From: an uncultured Opitutales bacterium | GTDB taxonomy: Bacteria; Verrucomicrobiota; Verrucomicrobiia; Opitutales; Intestinicryptomonadaceae | Length of the DNA stretch: 16,806 nt | NCBI GenBank assembly: GCA_900552245.1 | Contig: URYY01000031.1 | Coordinates: 1-16,806, forward strand | Direction: 5' to 3' | In this document: piece after piece, positions 14,465-16,806 of the stretch | Layout: each line of letters begins with the position of its first letter | Numbering within the stretch: position 1 is the stretch's first letter | Notes under the pieces: generated by a model | The model's database searches: none | What the model was told of the DNA's origin: nothing | What the model saw: only the letters and a program-made list of their open reading frames with translations | Translations under genes and position numbers: made by a program

Positions 14465-16666
14465 ATGAGCAATTCAAAAGGCAGCGAAAATACCTTAAAA
14501 TCAATCCGTGGCGTTTGGATATCGCAAAATTCCGAGGCGCAGCTTGCCTTTTGCGATTCTGGCGGCAATTCCTCTGTAGAAACTCTGCCTTTTAAGCCAT
14601 TTTTGTGGGCCGGAGAGGGATATGTGGACGAGTCTCTCACGGAGGGCATATTAAATCTCAGTGGGCCCGACTCCATGGAGCTTACGCGCTTAGTCGAATT
14701 TAAAAATATCGCGGCTTACAATCAGTTTCTAAAGAGCCGCCCAAAGGATCTTGCGATAGAAAAGTTGTCGAGCTTGGAAAACCAGTATTTACTCGCAAAT
14801 AAGGCGCGAATGTTTGCAGGGCTTCGCTTCGACGAGCTCAGGCGCATGCAGCTAGATATAGAGACCGCCGCAGAATACGGATTCTCAAATCCGGAGAGGC
14901 CAAACGACAGAATAATAGCCGTTGGCATCGGCTTTGGCGGTGATACAAAAATATTTGAGCTTGATAATTTTTCGGACGAGGCCGAGCGCAAACTCTTGGA
15001 GGATTTGAGCCGCTACATAGTAGAGTCAAACCCCGATACCATAGAGGGGCACAATATTTTTAGGTTCGACTTGGAGTACATAAGAAAGCGCTCAAAAATG
15101 CTAAAAGTTCCAATGTCTTGGGGGCGCTTTGGCGGAGATTGCGCCTTCAGGCAAAGCCGCATAAAAATAGCCGAGCGCTACTTCGACTACACTCGCTGCG
15201 ACATCCCGGGGCGCACGGTTGTTGACACGCTGCTTTTGTTGCAGCTCTACGATATTTCGGCGCGCGAGCTTTCGTCTTATTCGCTAAAAAATGCGGCGCT
15301 TCACTTCGGCTTTTCAAAGCCCGACGAGCGCACCTACATTCAGGGAAATAAGATTCAAGACTTCTTTAAAAGCGATCGCGAAACTTTCAGAAAATACCTC
15401 TTAGACGACATACGCGAAACTCGCGAGCTTGCCGATAGGCTCTTGCCCACCTACTTTGCGCAAGTCCAGAATTTCCCGCTTACCTTGCAGGAGTGCATGT
15501 TGCGCGGAACGGGCGTTAAGGTCGAGAGCATATTTCTGGAGAAGTATTACCACGCAAAGGCTAAGTTGCCCTATCTTTCTCAGGCGCAGAATTTCGTTTC
15601 AGGGGGGCTTTCAGAGAGCTTTAAAAGCGGAGTGTTTAAAAACGTCTTGCACTACGACGTTGCCTCGCTTTATCCGAGCTTGATGCTTGCGATAGGCAAG
15701 TGCCCGAAAAATGATTTTTTGAAAGTCTTTTTGGAGGAGCTAAAATCTTTGCGGGCTTACAGGCTGGAATACAAGCGCCTTGCGCGCGAAACTAAAGACC
15801 CGAACTTGAAGGCCGAATACAGCGCCCGCCAGAGCAGCTTTAAGATTTTAATAAATTCTTTCTACGGCTACTTGGGGCTTGCCACAGCGCGCTTTGGCGA
15901 TTCGAAATTGGCGGACGAAATAACTACTAAGGGCAGGGAAATTCTAACAAATTTAATCTCCGATTTTTCAAAGCTTGGCTGCGAAATTTTGGAAGTTGAT
16001 ACGGACGGCATATACATTTCTTGCGGCAAGTACTTTTCAAATCCCAGCGAGCTTCTGAGCAAGGTTGGGGCGGATATGCCAAAGGGAGTGGAGCTTGAGT
16101 TTGACGGGGCGTACAAATCTATGTTTTGCTACAAGGCAAAGAACTACGCGCTCTGCGGCGATTCCGGCGTAATCGTAAAGGGCTCCGCCCTAAAGAGCAG
16201 GTCTATGGAGGGCTTTTTAAAGGAGCTTACAAACGAGCTTATAAACATAGAGCTTGGAATTTCAGACAAGTCTATTTCAGAGCTTGTAAAGCAGCTCAAA
16301 GAGAAAATAAAAAGCGGAAAGATGGAAATCTCAAAGCTTGCAAAGAGCGAATTTTTAAGCAGCTCCTGCGCAAACTACGAAAAGCTAATAGCCTTAAACG
16401 GAAAGGGCAGGAGGGCATCTGCCGAGGCTGCATTAAAGATGAATCCGCGCCCGCAAGTCGGCGACAAAGTCTCCTACTTTATTTCAAACGCAGAACTTAC
16501 AAAGGGTGCCGATTGGAAGCGCGCTTACCCAGTGGAGCTTTACAATCCAAAAACTCTGCCTTACGATGCCGACTACTACATCAAGAAAGTCGACGATTTT
16601 TGCGAAAAGTTTTCGGATTTTATCCCCGCCGAAAAGCCCAAGCAGGGCGAGCTTTTCGACTTTTAA
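14465..16666 (+). CDS. polB: Family B DNA polymerase (bacterial Pol II-like) with 3'-5' exonuclease
   Basis: Template-directed DNA polymerase with proofreading, in bacteria usually tied to damage tolerance or replication restart. It has 733 residues (E. coli Pol II has 783). Exonuclease motifs are intact: LDIET with D131/E133, EGHNIFRFD with N197/D202, and YLLDD with Y311/D315. Polymerase motifs are intact too: motif A DVASLYPS (D398), motif B KILINSFYG (460-468), motif C VDTDG (D512, D514) and the KNY basic site (559-561). Motif C ends DTDG, as in many archaeal enzymes, rather than DTDS. The C-terminus carries QGELF (727-731), a fit to the beta-clamp-binding pentapeptide. No Shine-Dalgarno site precedes the ATG. 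It is divergent from adk and convergent with lipA. Confidence 0.95.
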   Translation: MSNSKGSENTLKSIRGVWISQNSEAQLAFCDSGGNSSVETLPFKPFLWAGEGYVDESLTEGILNLSGPDSMELTRLVEFKNIAAYNQFLKSRPKDLAIEKLSSLENQYLLANKARMFAGLRFDELRRMQLDIETAAEYGFSNPERPNDRIIAVGIGFGGDTKIFELDNFSDEAERKLLEDLSRYIVESNPDTIEGHNIFRFDLEYIRKRSKMLKVPMSWGRFGGDCAFRQSRIKIAERYFDYTRCDIPGRTVVDTLLLLQLYDISARELSSYSLKNAALHFGFSKPDERTYIQGNKIQDFFKSDRETFRKYLLDDIRETRELADRLLPTYFAQVQNFPLTLQECMLRGTGVKVESIFLEKYYHAKAKLPYLSQAQNFVSGGLSESFKSGVFKNVLHYDVASLYPSLMLAIGKCPKNDFLKVFLEELKSLRAYRLEYKRLARETKDPNLKAEYSARQSSFKILINSFYGYLGLATARFGDSKLADEITTKGREILTNLISDFSKLGCEILEVDTDGIYISCGKYFSNPSELLSKVGADMPKGVELEFDGAYKSMFCYKAKNYALCGDSGVIVKGSALKSRSMEGFLKELTNELINIELGISDKSISELVKQLKEKIKSGKMEISKLAKSEFLSSSCANYEKLIALNGKGRRASAEAALKMNPRPQVGDKVSYFISNAELTKGADWKRAYPVELYNPKTLPYDADYYIKKVDDFCEKFSDFIPAEKPKQGELFDF

Positions 16667-16699
16667 AACTGCTTTGAACCGCTAATTTTTTAGCCGCAC

Positions 16700-16806
16700 T
16701 CAGTGCCTGTAAGATGAGCGTACAAGCGGGGCGGATTCTACCTCTTCAAAGCCTATCGAAAGCGCAAAGGCCTTCCAATCTTTAAACTCTTCGGGGCTTA
16801 CCCAGC
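16700..16806 (-). CDS. lipA: Lipoyl synthase, C-terminal fragment (cut by window edge)
   Basis: Radical-SAM enzyme that inserts sulfur into octanoylated proteins to make lipoate. Only the last 35 codons are inside the window. The reverse strand reads WVSPEEFKDWKAFALSIGF, then EEVESAPLVRSSYRH and a TGA stop. The APLVRSSY ending is the highly conserved C-terminal signature of LipA; its serine region contributes to binding the auxiliary iron-sulfur cluster. The preceding PEEF-x-x-W-x-x-x-A-x-x-x-GF pattern also matches LipA. The rest, including the radical-SAM cysteines, lies beyond the window. It is convergent with the polymerase gene, with 33 bp between the stops. Confidence 0.88.
   Translation of the reverse strand, partial: WVSPEEFKDWKAFALSIGFEEVESAPLVRSSYRH

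Noticed and set aside
16126..16677. Long plus-strand open frame overlapping the polymerase C-terminal part (183 codons)
   Set aside because: It is a shadow frame: Lys/Arg-rich product with no recognisable domain, inside a gene whose own frame is fully conserved.
16679..16696. Hairpin between the polymerase and lipA stops
   Set aside because: Only a 5-bp stem around a T-rich loop, with a mismatch when extended and no convincing T-tract. Too weak to call a terminator.

Overview
The window reads as an ordinary chromosomal segment of a Gram-negative, pilus- or secretion-bearing bacterium, most likely a Verrucomicrobiota member (Opitutales/Puniceicoccales-like). That placement is an inference. 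It rests on a DUF1080 (3-keto-disaccharide hydrolase family) lipoprotein, a Rho with a long Asn/Gln/Arg-rich N-terminal extension, tandem type II/type IV pilus ATPases, a TonB/TolA-like envelope protein, a bacterial family B DNA polymerase, scarce Shine-Dalgarno sequences and heavy use of the AUA isoleucine codon. I see no IS element, prophage, CRISPR array, tRNA or rRNA gene.

Layout. (1) 1-6401, plus strand: the 3' part of rho, two successive GspE/PilB-type ATPase genes and a PilC/GspF inner-membrane platform gene, closed by a strong intrinsic terminator. (2) 6402-8510, plus strand: an isolated rpsR (bS18) with its own promoter and terminator, a full-length Sua5/TsaC-type threonylcarbamoyl-AMP synthase gene that starts on the last T of the rpsR terminator, and a DUF1080 lipoprotein gene with its own terminator. 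(3) 8611-11949, minus strand: an apparent operon read maf, tonB-like, RluA-family pseudouridine synthase, DUF1189-like membrane protein. (4) 11976-12752, plus strand: an orphan ModF/YlmA-type ABC ATPase, divergent from maf with only 26 bp between the start codons. (5) 12846-14350, minus strand: adk (zinc-LID adenylate kinase) followed by a YmdB-type metallophosphoesterase, joined by a TAATG overlap. (6) 14465-16666, plus strand: a family B (Pol II-like) DNA polymerase with intact exonuclease and polymerase motifs and a C-terminal clamp-binding peptide. The window ends in the last codons of a convergent lipA.

The genes do not form one unknown machine. The only functional module is the pilus/secretion motor set (two ATPases plus platform). 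The rest is housekeeping: transcription termination, ribosome, tRNA and rRNA modification, nucleotide-pool cleaning and balance, DNA synthesis and lipoate. I found no convincing evidence for a previously undescribed system. The points most worth a second look are the Rho protein (prion-like N/Q/R-rich tail together with loss of the canonical RNA-binding motif), the rpsR terminator abutting the next start codon, the 9-nt repeat that carries both stop and start codons at the rluA/DUF1189 junction, and the near absence of Shine-Dalgarno sites.
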